Positions 9,509 through 15,706 of a stretch of DNA of 39,590 nt are shown piece by piece. Within the stretch, counting starts at the first letter, position 1. Each line of letters opens with the position of its first letter. A program made the translations under genes and the position numbers. The DNA is taken from NCBI GenBank assembly GCA_021849045.1, contig JAJZTK010000005.1:23879-63468 (forward strand), written 5' to 3'. The DNA is from Deltaproteobacteria bacterium (GTDB taxonomy: Bacteria > Desulfobacterota > Desulfuromonadia > Geobacterales > DSM-12255). Below the pieces are notes generated by a model. It was not told the origin of the DNA and made no database searches. It saw only the letters and a list, made by a program, of their open reading frames with translations.

Positions 9509-9706
9509 TCACCCTCCTCCGACGAACTGGACGATTTCTATTTTGTCACCGTCGTTCAGGGGGGTCTGTTCGTAGTCACCCTTCGGCACAATGGCACTGT
9601 TCAATTCCACGGCCACCCGGCGGGGATCGATGTCGAGTGTCTCCAAAAGCTGTCTGATCGACGCCGCCTCCAGGCAACGGGGGGCTCCGTTAACGATGAT
9701 CTCCAT
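9509..9706 (-). CDS. thiS: Sulfur-carrier protein ThiS
   Basis: A 65-residue ubiquitin-like sulfur carrier. It starts MEIIVNG and ends in the glycine pair whose C-terminus is thiocarboxylated to feed sulfur to ThiG. The AVELN and [13 protein letters not shown] segments match the family. The ATG at 9706 has a GGAGA site; the open frame runs further upstream only because it reads through the riboswitch. It is the first gene of the operon, 20 bases ahead of thiG. Confidence 0.93.
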   Translation of the reverse strand: MEIIVNGAPRCLEAASIRQLLETLDIDPRRVAVELNSAIVPKGDYEQTPLNDGDKIEIVQFVGGG

Positions 9707-9717
9707 GAGAGTCTCCA

Positions 9718-9740
9718 ACAAAAAAGGCCGCGAAGCGGCC
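9718..9740 (-). terminator. Riboswitch expression-platform terminator
   Basis: GGCCGC / GCGGCC arms (9726-9731 and 9735-9740) with a TTC loop on the minus strand are followed by six U residues, about a dozen bases before thiS. Placed directly after the TPP aptamer, it is the likely off-state terminator. Confidence 0.88.
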
Positions 9741-9756
9741 GGAAATACGAGAGGTA

Positions 9757-9846
9757 CGCGCTTCCCTCCACCGGCATTATCCGGATCAGGTTCAAAGGGT
9801 TTGAGACCGGCCAGCCTCATCTCAGTTCCTGCGAACTCCCCTAGCG
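9757..9846 (-). promoter_or_regulatory. TPP riboswitch (THI element)
   Basis: Read on the minus strand, the leader contains the thi-box signatures CTGAGATGA, ACCCTTTGAACCTGATC and GATAATGCCGG followed by GGAGGGAAGC, in the order and spacing of the TPP aptamer. The outer helix pairs the start near 9846 with the CTTCCCTCC region near 9760. TPP binding should favour the terminator at 9718-9740 and switch the thiSGE operon off. Confidence 0.95.
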
Positions 9847-9887
9847 TGTCTATGTCAGCCAGCGCGCTGCCGGCTTGTCGAAAATGT

Positions 9888-9917
9888 ACGGTAACAGCAT
9901 TGCCGGCACCCTGTCAA
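9888..9917 (-). promoter_or_regulatory. Sigma70-type promoter of the thi operon
   Basis: On the minus strand TTGACA (9917-9912) is followed after 18 bases by TACCGT (9893-9888). Transcription would begin near 9880, about 35 bases before the TPP aptamer, which fits its role as operon promoter. Confidence 0.55.
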
Positions 9918-9955
9918 TGTCTTTTTGCCGGTAGTTTGTTCATGTTTTTACATGG

Positions 9956-10507
9956 TTACGGGTGGAGGCGGGACTTCCTGGTGAGACTGTCCAGTTCTGC
10001 CAGCAGAGCACGTTCCTTCAGGATCTCTTCCCGGCAGTGTTGCCAGAGATGGTAGCTCTCCAGGCTGAGGATCGTCACCCCGGCCGCAAAGACCGCCCAG
10101 AAGTGCACATCCATGTCGCCGCTGAAGTGGTAGAAGAAGTAGAAGGCCGCCAGGTACCCCAGGTGGGCGAAACCACCGGTTTTGCCCGTTCCTTCCATCA
10201 TTCTCGCCAGGGTAAGGATGATGGCGGAGAAGAGATAGACCAGCAGGGCAGCGCTGATCATCTGCGCGGAAGGCGGTTTCCCCAGGGCACTGAGAACGGC
10301 CGGAGGGAAGGAGGGGAGGAGGGAGAAGTTTTGTACGGCCACAATGCTCAGGGTGATGAAAATGGCCAGAATGTACAGGCCGTGGTTGGCACGGCGTTCC
10401 AGTCTCTTGATATTTTCCCCGATTGCTGCCCGTCGATCAGCGGTGGACTGGTTTTCGGCCCGCTGAGAATGCTCCTGGCTGGTGGTGAAGGTGTCTGGCT
10501 GTTCCAT
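9956..10507 (-). CDS. Inner-membrane protein at the end of the Cbc5-like operon
   Basis: A 183-residue protein with a polar N-terminal 40 residues, then about four hydrophobic segments (about 44-66, 82-102, 115-130 and 135-152) and a charged C-terminal helix. I recognise no domain and see no heme motif. It follows the heme-HAMP protein by 58 bases and is the last gene of the cytochrome cluster on this strand, the position held by the membrane subunit CbcE in the G. sulfurreducens cbcEDCBA cluster as I remember it. The ribosome site is weak. It may be a membrane partner of the cytochromes, inferred from position only. Confidence 0.7.
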   Translation of the reverse strand: MEQPDTFTTSQEHSQRAENQSTADRRAAIGENIKRLERRANHGLYILAIFITLSIVAVQNFSLLPSFPPAVLSALGKPPSAQMISAALLVYLFSAIILTLARMMEGTGKTGGFAHLGYLAAFYFFYHFSGDMDVHFWAVFAAGVTILSLESYHLWQHCREEILKERALLAELDSLTRKSRLHP

Positions 10508-10565
10508 ACGGTGGCTCTGCGCTCTCCGGTCGGTTATACGGTGGGCACTGCTCCTCCGGAATTGT

Positions 10566-11384
10566 TCAAGGGCCAGTGGCTGGATTCTTGGCGGCTGACC
10601 GCTTCCGACCTTCCTCCTGCACCTTCATGTACTCGGCGAGAATATCCAGTTCGCTGTTGAACCGGGGGATTTCTCCCCCCTGTTCTCCCCTCACCCGTTG
10701 GGCGGCATATTCGGCGAGCTTCTGGATCGGGATGAATACCGAGCGACGCAGCAGCGCAGCTACGCCACCGATGGTCAGGCAGAGGACCATGAGGCTGAAG
10801 ACTATCATCCGGGAACGCATGGTGGCCAATGTCTCTTTGAGTGGAATGGCAGAGAGACCGATGTCAAGGGTTCCCAGCACCTTCTGGCTTGCGGGGTGGA
10901 CGTGACAGGGCGCTGACGAACAGGCTGGTTCGTTGTAGATCGGGGCAGTTATGGCGATGACCGGCACGTTCCGTCCGTTGATGAACTGTCGCGCCTGCTC
11001 CATACGGCCGAGGGCGGTGGCCGGCACCGGCCCGGTGTGGCAGCCTATGCAGCCGGCTTCCCGCTTGTCCACGGCTCGCCCGATTTCGGCGTGGTCCCGG
11101 GAGAACATGATCAACCCCTTCTTGTTGAAGATCCGCACATGCTCGATCCCCTCCTGGGAGCCGATATTGTCGATGAGGGTGTGCATTGTCTCCCGGTCGT
11201 CCCGGAGCATGCCGTAGCGGGCTGACTTGATGACCGTGTCGGCGAGATTTGTTTCGTAGTGCACCGCATCCCGCGTGGCGTCTTCCTTCATCAGCCCGTA
11301 CAGCAGGAAGAAGCAGACCACCACGAAGCCGGTAACGGTGACAGTGACCGGAATGATGGCCCTGGTGGTCAGACTCCTGAACAT
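10566..11384 (-). CDS. Membrane protein with periplasmic heme-c sensor-like domain and HAMP-like stem
   Basis: A 272-residue protein. TM1 lies at about residues 9-31 and TM2 at about 195-215, with a periplasmic domain of about 160 residues between them that holds a standard heme motif CIGCH and a second, wider motif CSSAPCH (CX4CH). The domain looks like the PAS- or Cache-like heme sensors of Geobacter chemoreceptors and kinases. After TM2 there is a HAMP-like stretch (IPIQKLAEYAAQRVRG) and the protein stops, with no kinase, cyclase or methyl-accepting output. The start has a strong AGGAGG site. It follows the dodecaheme cytochrome by 18 bases. It corresponds in position to CbcD of the Cbc5 cluster. 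It may be an electron-transfer subunit or a truncated redox sensor. Confidence 0.75.
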   Translation of the reverse strand: MFRSLTTRAIIPVTVTVTGFVVVCFFLLYGLMKEDATRDAVHYETNLADTVIKSARYGMLRDDRETMHTLIDNIGSQEGIEHVRIFNKKGLIMFSRDHAEIGRAVDKREAGCIGCHTGPVPATALGRMEQARQFINGRNVPVIAITAPIYNEPACSSAPCHVHPASQKVLGTLDIGLSAIPLKETLATMRSRMIVFSLMVLCLTIGGVAALLRRSVFIPIQKLAEYAAQRVRGEQGGEIPRFNSELDILAEYMKVQEEGRKRSAAKNPATGP

Positions 11385-11402
11385 GGCAGACCTCCTCTGT
11401 CC

Positions 11403-12392
11403 TTACGAAACCTTGTGGCAGCGCGCACAGTTTTCCCGCACCGTGAACGCGCCTTTACCGTCATGGCAGGCACCGCACGATGTGCCCTTTTCCATCTCCT
11501 TCATCGAGGCCGGTTTGCTCTCCCCGGGCGCAAAGATGCGCGGGTGGCATTTGTTGCAGGTCTTGTATTTCCCCAGGTGATAGTTGTGGCTGAAGGTGAC
11601 GTTCCCCGCCCCCTTGATCCTGTATTCCAGGTCCTTCACCGGGTGGCATTTGCCGCAGTCGTTGATGCTGAAGGCTTCCTTACCGTTATGGCAGGCGCCG
11701 CACGATTTTCCTTTTCCCATTTCGGCCATGCTGACCGGCTTGTTTTTGCCGATCGCGTAAATTTTGGTGTGGCAGGCATCGCACGTGCGCAGCTCCGTGT
11801 GCTTCTTGTGGCTGAAGGGGGTGACGCCGGCCGATTTTGACTTGAAGGTGATTTCCCTGGTGGGGTGGCATTTGCCGCAGTCGCTGATGTCAAAGGCCTT
11901 TTTGCCGTCATGACAGGCCCCGCAGGATTTTCCCTTCTTCATTTCGTTCATGGTGGTCCGTCTGTTGGGACCTGCTGCGAAGAGAGCCGGGTGGCAGCTG
12001 CCGCAGTCCGGGGCGACGAGCAGGTGCGCCTGGTGGCTGAAGCGGGTTGCACCCGTTGCCTTGACCTTATAGGTGATCTCCTTGACCAGGTGGCATCTGG
12101 CACACTCTTTCAGGCTGAAGGCCTGCTTGCCGTCGTGACAGGCCCCGCAGGATTTCCCCTTTTCCATGTCGGCCATGGTGTAGCGGACTTTTTTCTTCAT
12201 GTTGAATATGGCGTTATGACAGGCCTTGCAGTTGTTGCTCATCCCCTTCTGGCTGATATGCAGGTTGTGGCTGAATACCACCTCCCCGGCATCCTTGGTC
12301 TTGAATGTTACATCCTTGAGGTTGAGGGCAAGAGCGGCTGTGCTGACCAGGATGGCCAATAGTGACAGGGAAAGGATGGTGCGAAATCTCAT
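11403..12392 (-). CDS. omcQ: Dodecaheme c-type cytochrome made of four c7-like triheme repeats (OmcQ/GSU1996 type)
   Basis: A 329-residue exported cytochrome with a signal peptide (residues 1-22) and twelve CXXCH motifs. They fall into four repeats of about 75 residues beginning at Cys 55, 130, 204 and 279. Each has the order C..CH, GKSCGACH or GTSCGACH, then CARCH or CGKCH, with an FSHxxH segment ahead of the first. This is the linear four-domain c7 polymer known from GSU1996 and its relative GSU0592 (OmcQ), thought to act as a periplasmic heme wire. Synteny with cbcBA favours the OmcQ assignment. AGGAGG lies five to six bases ahead of the ATG. It has its own sigma70-type promoter, and a terminator separates it from cbcB upstream. 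Confidence 0.88.
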   Translation of the reverse strand: MRFRTILSLSLLAILVSTAALALNLKDVTFKTKDAGEVVFSHNLHISQKGMSNNCKACHNAIFNMKKKVRYTMADMEKGKSCGACHDGKQAFSLKECARCHLVKEITYKVKATGATRFSHQAHLLVAPDCGSCHPALFAAGPNRRTTMNEMKKGKSCGACHDGKKAFDISDCGKCHPTREITFKSKSAGVTPFSHKKHTELRTCDACHTKIYAIGKNKPVSMAEMGKGKSCGACHNGKEAFSINDCGKCHPVKDLEYRIKGAGNVTFSHNYHLGKYKTCNKCHPRIFAPGESKPASMKEMEKGTSCGACHDGKGAFTVRENCARCHKVS

Positions 12393-12440
12393 GATTGCCT
12401 CCTGTTAGTACGAACTGCTAAGAGTGGAACGTAGGTGGTG

Positions 12441-12469
12441 ATTATAGGTAATTATTGTTAATTGGTCAA
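12441..12469 (-). promoter_or_regulatory. Near-consensus sigma70 promoter of the dodecaheme cytochrome gene
   Basis: On the minus strand TTGACC (12469-12464), 17 bases, then a perfect TATAAT (12446-12441). Transcription would start near 12434, leaving a leader of about 42 bases to the ATG at 12392. Confidence 0.8.
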
Positions 12470-12493
12470 AGTTAATTTATTCCTCGTCTGTAA

Positions 12494-12530
12494 AAAACGG
12501 CGCTCCGGAAAATCTGCGGAGCGCCGTTTT
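12494..12530 (-). terminator. Intrinsic terminator after cbcB
   Basis: Arms AAAACGGCGCTCCG (12494-12507) and CGGAGCGCCGTTTT (12517-12530) form a 14-bp stem, 24 bases beyond the cbcB stop. It ends the sigma54-type transcript before the separate promoter of the dodecaheme gene. Confidence 0.88.
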
Positions 12531-12553
12531 GTGGCAGGATATCAGTTCGATGG

Positions 12554-13195
12554 TCAATGATGCTGTTCTTCCAATTCTTCCCAGCCGTCCCACATCGGTT
12601 TAAAGTGGGCGAGAGGGGTATGGCCCAAGGTCGCCAGGTAGATATGGACGAAGAGAAAGGCGTTGAAGCAGCAGGCGATGAGGAAGTGGGCGCTCACGAG
12701 CGTTTTTATGCCGCCTATCAGGAGAATCAGTTCGCGCAGGGGGGCCACGTACATCAGAAGGAATCCGGATATGATCACCAGCGGCAGCAGGACCATCATG
12801 ATCATGAGGTACGCGGCCTTCTGCAGTGGGTTGAATTTGTTGTCAGGCGTGCTGTGGTGCGGGTTTGGCCGCCCAAGGAAGTAGGAGAAAAAGTAGAAGA
12901 ACGCCTGGCGGAACAGCCCGCTCTTGATGTCTTCAATGGTCGGGATGTAGAGCTTGGCCAGTGAGCCGGATACGAACAGGTAATAGAAGAGCCAGAGCGC
13001 ATAGGAGACGGAAACCGTTACCCCGGCGGTGTTGTGGAGCCGGATGGCCGCCTTGTAGGTGCCAAAGAAGTTCACATACTCAGGGAACCGGATCTGCAAG
13101 CCGGTGACGCAGAGGGTCACGATCCCCAGCGCATTCAGCCAGTGCCAGATCCTGACCGGCATAGGGGTGAGGTATATATATTCCTTGTGTTCCAT
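12554..13195 (-). CDS. cbcB: Cytochrome b subunit of a menaquinol oxidoreductase (CbcB type)
   Basis: A 213-residue integral membrane protein of the cytochrome b561 / hydrogenase-cytochrome-b superfamily. It begins with the family-like pattern IYLTPMPVRIWHWLNA and has about four to five TM helices (about 18-36, 58-80, 130-150 and 165-190). Histidines in the helices (HWLN, RLHN, SAHFL, VHIY) could ligate two b hemes. It probably oxidises menaquinol and passes electrons to its neighbour, the heptaheme protein. I prefer the ATG at 13195, eight bases after AAAGGAG, to the in-frame TTG at 13201. The gene starts two bases after the cbcA stop, so the pair is tightly coupled. CbcBA of G. sulfurreducens is the low-potential menaquinol oxidase used near the thermodynamic limit of Fe(III) reduction. 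Confidence 0.85.
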   Translation of the reverse strand: MEHKEYIYLTPMPVRIWHWLNALGIVTLCVTGLQIRFPEYVNFFGTYKAAIRLHNTAGVTVSVSYALWLFYYLFVSGSLAKLYIPTIEDIKSGLFRQAFFYFFSYFLGRPNPHHSTPDNKFNPLQKAAYLMIMMVLLPLVIISGFLLMYVAPLRELILLIGGIKTLVSAHFLIACCFNAFLFVHIYLATLGHTPLAHFKPMWDGWEELEEQHH

Positions 13196-13197
13196 GA

Positions 13198-14250
13198 TCA
13201 ATGCTCCTTTCTGTTTTTGCGGGTCAGGAACCGGAAGGTACCGTGGCCAACCGGCATCATCAGGCCACCGACGAGGATCAGGGCTCCAATGATGTTCAGC
13301 GGGGTACTCCGGGTGGAACCGAGCATGTAGAAGTCAGGCGTGCCGTACAGGATGTCCAGAATAGCCCCTTTTTCCACGGCCACCCGGGTGTACGAGCCGT
13401 CCTTTTCGGGGAAGGATACATAACTGGTCTGCATTGCCTGCGGGCCTGAGGCATGGCAGAAGGTGCAGTCCCAGCGGTTTTCCATGATTTGATAACTGTG
13501 GGTCACCACTTCCGGGGTCATCATCCCCCAGAGTCGCATATCTTTCGACCGGGCATCAGCGTTGAAGTTTCTCAGTTCCTTGAGGGATATCAAGCCATCA
13601 CCGTTTCTGTCGATCAGGCTTTTGAGCGCGCGGTTGCCCGGCAGCAACCTGGAGAGCTCTTCATGGGTGGCGATCTTGAATTCGCTGTGTTTTTCACCCG
13701 TGTTTCGATTTTCGATGAACATAGTGATGACATAGTTTTTCGAGCCGGTGTGGCAGGTGATACACGGCATGGCATCAATGTGAAGGTCAGCCTGGGGGAG
13801 CCACTTGCTATGGCTCTGAATGGTTTTCTTGGCGTCGTGGCACCGTGCACAGTGGGAGTTCATCTCATCACCGGACACGGAAACCGGCGTCTTGACCTCA
13901 TGGGGGTTGTGGCAGTCGGCGCAGGCGGCCTTAGTGCCGTGGAAGCTGCGGGAATACTCGGCCTGAACCGGCGCATGGCATTCTTTGCAGGTAGCCTTTG
14001 ACGGGATTGCACCATCGTACGGATGATTCGCCGATACCTTGTCGTGGCAGGCAGGGCAGCCGATGACGGCGTGGGTTGTGCCGGCGAACTTGGCCGGGTT
14101 CACGTAGAAGCGTTCCCCCTTTTCCGCGATCGATTTCTGGCCGTGACAGCTCAAGCATCTCCCATTATGCTGGCTGGCAGCAGTTGCCGGCCCCGCGAGT
14201 GCCATCAGTGCCGCCAGGCTGAGCAGTATGGTGCTGGTTGCGATGTTCAC
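13198..14250 (-). CDS. cbcA: Heptaheme c-type cytochrome with an EF-hand-like loop (CbcA type)
   Basis: A 350-residue exported cytochrome anchored by a C-terminal TM helix (about residues 318-338). The signal peptide covers residues 1-24. Seven CXXCH motifs are seen: CLSCH, CPACH, CKECH, CADCH, CARCH, CITCH and CTFCH. Between the sixth and seventh lies a canonical calcium loop, residues 214-225 ([12 protein letters not shown]). It probably accepts electrons from cytochrome b CbcB and passes them to periplasmic cytochromes. Translation starts at GTG with a strong AAAGGAGGG site. It follows a small membrane protein gene by 34 bases in the presumed sigma54-driven operon. Identification rests on heme count, the cytochrome b partner and the neighbouring sigma54 regulator, all matching the cbcBA-bccR locus as I know it. 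Confidence 0.85.
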   Translation of the reverse strand: MNIATSTILLSLAALMALAGPATAASQHNGRCLSCHGQKSIAEKGERFYVNPAKFAGTTHAVIGCPACHDKVSANHPYDGAIPSKATCKECHAPVQAEYSRSFHGTKAACADCHNPHEVKTPVSVSGDEMNSHCARCHDAKKTIQSHSKWLPQADLHIDAMPCITCHTGSKNYVITMFIENRNTGEKHSEFKIATHEELSRLLPGNRALKSLIDRNGDGLISLKELRNFNADARSKDMRLWGMMTPEVVTHSYQIMENRWDCTFCHASGPQAMQTSYVSFPEKDGSYTRVAVEKGAILDILYGTPDFYMLGSTRSTPLNIIGALILVGGLMMPVGHGTFRFLTRKNRKEH

Positions 14251-14284
14251 GTTATCCCTCCTTTTCCGTGTCTATTGATAGTTG

Positions 14285-14530
14285 TTACCGTGTGGTATCG
14301 CGGGCAGCACAGGGCTCTTGAGTTCCATGGTCGTTATTCGCCGCTCTCCCCCCTGGATTGAGGAGGAATTTGAAGGCCCTGAACGCCTGGGGAATGATGA
14401 TGAGGGCGCAGTAACCGATAAAAACCCAAAACGCTATTCCCCATGTTCCATTCGCCGAGCCTTCTGCGGCGAAGGCCGTTTCGCCGCTTATTGCAACGAA
14501 GAGCGCTGAGGATAAAATCTGCTTCTTCAT
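14285..14530 (-). CDS. Small membrane protein, paralogue of the one at 15005-15253
   Basis: An 81-residue protein: a short signal-like or TM segment (about 1-22), a GWI-type aromatic stretch, one clear TM helix (about 30-52) with the sequence GYCALIIIPQAF, and a polar tail. Its layout matches the 82-residue protein two genes upstream (GFGALIIVFQLVPA), so the two look like diverged copies. ATG with a GGGAGGA site. No known domain. Placed directly ahead of cbcA, it may be an assembly or accessory subunit of the complex. Confidence 0.75.
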   Translation of the reverse strand: MKKQILSSALFVAISGETAFAAEGSANGTWGIAFWVFIGYCALIIIPQAFRAFKFLLNPGGRAANNDHGTQEPCAARDTTR

Positions 14531-14571
14531 GATGGCATCCTCCCTATTTCCCCTTGGTTAGGCGCCTCATC

Positions 14572-14955
14572 CTAGCGATGGGCCGCGTGATCGTTGTTCA
14601 TGTTCTGAACTGCGCACTGAACCGCTTGGCAAATCTCATCCGTATCCTGTTTCAGTGCGTGGTAGAAGATCCCTTCACGGCGGACCTTGCGGATGGCCGG
14701 AAGGGGGATTTCGTCAGATACCAGGATGATGGTCAGGTCCCGGTTGCATTTTTTCAGGAGCGGAATCAGGTCTCCGGCGGCTAACTCGTCGAATTCGTTG
14801 CCGAGGATGACGATCTGTGCTGTTCTTTTCAGGATTCCATGCAGGGCATTGGCTGCGGAGCTTGTCACGGTTACGGTATAACCCGCATCTATCAATAGAT
14901 CAGCGATCTGCTTGCGGACATCGATGTCCTGTTCGGCAATCATCAGTCCTTCCAT
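14572..14955 (-). CDS. Degenerate receiver-domain protein lacking the phosphorylation Asp
   Basis: A 127-residue stand-alone receiver-like domain. The fold is recognisable: an acidic start IAEQD, an alternating alpha/beta pattern, IILVSDE at strand 4 and a lysine in YHALKQD at strand 5. At the end of strand 3, where receivers have the phospho-accepting Asp, it reads IVILGNEF, so Gly 52 replaces Asp. It is therefore probably not phosphorylated in the usual way. I start it at the ATG at 14955 (AGGGAG nine bases upstream); an alternative ATG at 14973 is possible. It lies between the two paralogous small membrane proteins in the cbcBA operon. It may act as a binding or anti-regulator partner, which is speculation. 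Confidence 0.75.
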   Translation of the reverse strand: MEGLMIAEQDIDVRKQIADLLIDAGYTVTVTSSAANALHGILKRTAQIVILGNEFDELAAGDLIPLLKKCNRDLTIILVSDEIPLPAIRKVRREGIFYHALKQDTDEICQAVQCAVQNMNNDHAAHR

Positions 14956-15004
14956 GGTGGCAGCTCCCTTCATGTGCCGGGTTCCCGACAGGTTGGAGTT
15001 GTTG

Positions 15005-15253
15005 TTACTCCTGCTGCTCATCTTTGTCAGCCGATGCCATGGCGGTCTCCTTTGCTGTTGTCGAAAATAGCCCTTTCAGCATGGAGCCGAAGAGCACGGT
15101 GGCGGGAACTAACTGAAATACGATAATCAGGGCACCAAAACCGATAAACAGGGTCCACAGCCACCCTCCCTGGTCGTTGGTGCTGCCATCCGCAAAGGCG
15201 TTTGCCGCGACAACCAGGGTAATCGCTATCGTGTTGACAAGAGACCTTTTCAT
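15005..15253 (-). CDS. Small membrane protein, first gene of the cbcBA operon
   Basis: An 82-residue protein with an N-terminal signal-like helix (about 5-21), a GGWLW stretch, a TM helix (about 30-55) and a charged C-terminal tail. It resembles the 81-residue protein at 14285-14530 in length, segment order and the GALII core. The ATG at 15253 has a GGGAGG site. It is the first gene after the sigma54-type promoter, with a leader of about 38 bases. Function unknown. Confidence 0.75.
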   Translation of the reverse strand: MKRSLVNTIAITLVVAANAFADGSTNDQGGWLWTLFIGFGALIIVFQLVPATVLFGSMLKGLFSTTAKETAMASADKDEQQE

Positions 15254-15301
15254 GACGTCCTCCCGCTCACCCCAAAATTCTTACTCATTGCTCTTATCCT
15301 T

Positions 15302-15317
15302 AGCAGTGATCATACCA
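15302..15317 (-). promoter_or_regulatory. Sigma54 (RpoN) promoter of the cbcBA operon
   Basis: On the minus strand the sequence TGGTATGATCACTGCT has the -24 GG and -12 GC at the required ten-base spacing and matches the consensus TGGYAYRN4TTGCW at all but one position. Transcription should start near 15291, about 38 bases ahead of the first gene. A sigma54-dependent activator is encoded divergently at 15707, which supports the call. Confidence 0.78.
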
Positions 15318-15519
15318 GTGCGATAATTTATTTATTAAAAAAATATAACTAAGTGAAAAACAAGTTGTTATTTTGTTTGAACGTCCGGAGGAAAAGGCGG
15401 AATGCTGGTTCGTGTGTATCTGTAATGTATACAGGAATTTAGGTGAGGGGGTGGGGCAGGGAGGGGTGCCCTTTCTCAACCAGCTTGAATTGCGTAATTT
15501 TTTGAATTTTTGTGAGTGT

Positions 15520-15608
15520 ATGATAAATCATGCACCTGAGTTGAAACGACTCGGTGAGCGCTTCTATCATGATAAATCAGCCTATGATAAATCAGCCAGT
15601 TCTGGCTG
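15520..15608. repeat. Three-copy direct repeat and inverted repeat, probable activator sites
   Basis: The 11-mer ATGATAAATCA occurs at 15520-15530, 15569-15579 and 15584-15594. The last two share 14 bases (ending in GCC). Each copy has internal symmetry, TGAT-AA-ATCA. Just after the third lies a perfect inverted repeat CAGCCAG-TT-CTGGCTG (15593-15608). The cluster is about 230-300 bases upstream of the sigma54 promoter start and 110-190 bases ahead of the regulator gene, suitable for enhancer sites and autoregulation. Confidence 0.65.
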
Positions 15609-15637
15609 TATGGTGTGAAAATAATGATTAAAAAGTG

Positions 15638-15665
15638 TTCAGTTATGTGGTAAGCTAAGTACAAT
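15638..15665 (+). promoter_or_regulatory. Possible promoter of the sigma54 regulator gene
   Basis: TTCAGT (15638-15643), 16 bases, then TACAAT (15660-15665). Transcription would start about 35 bases ahead of the ATG at 15707. The -35 is weak, so this is tentative. Confidence 0.35.
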
Positions 15666-15706
15666 AAATTATGGAGTTTGATACCCGCTGACGCAGGGAG
15701 AAGAGA

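Noticed and set aside
15373..15664. Two short open frames in the regulatory region between the cbcBA operon and the regulator
   Set aside because: They overlap the repeat cluster and lack ribosome sites; the sequence is better explained as regulatory DNA.
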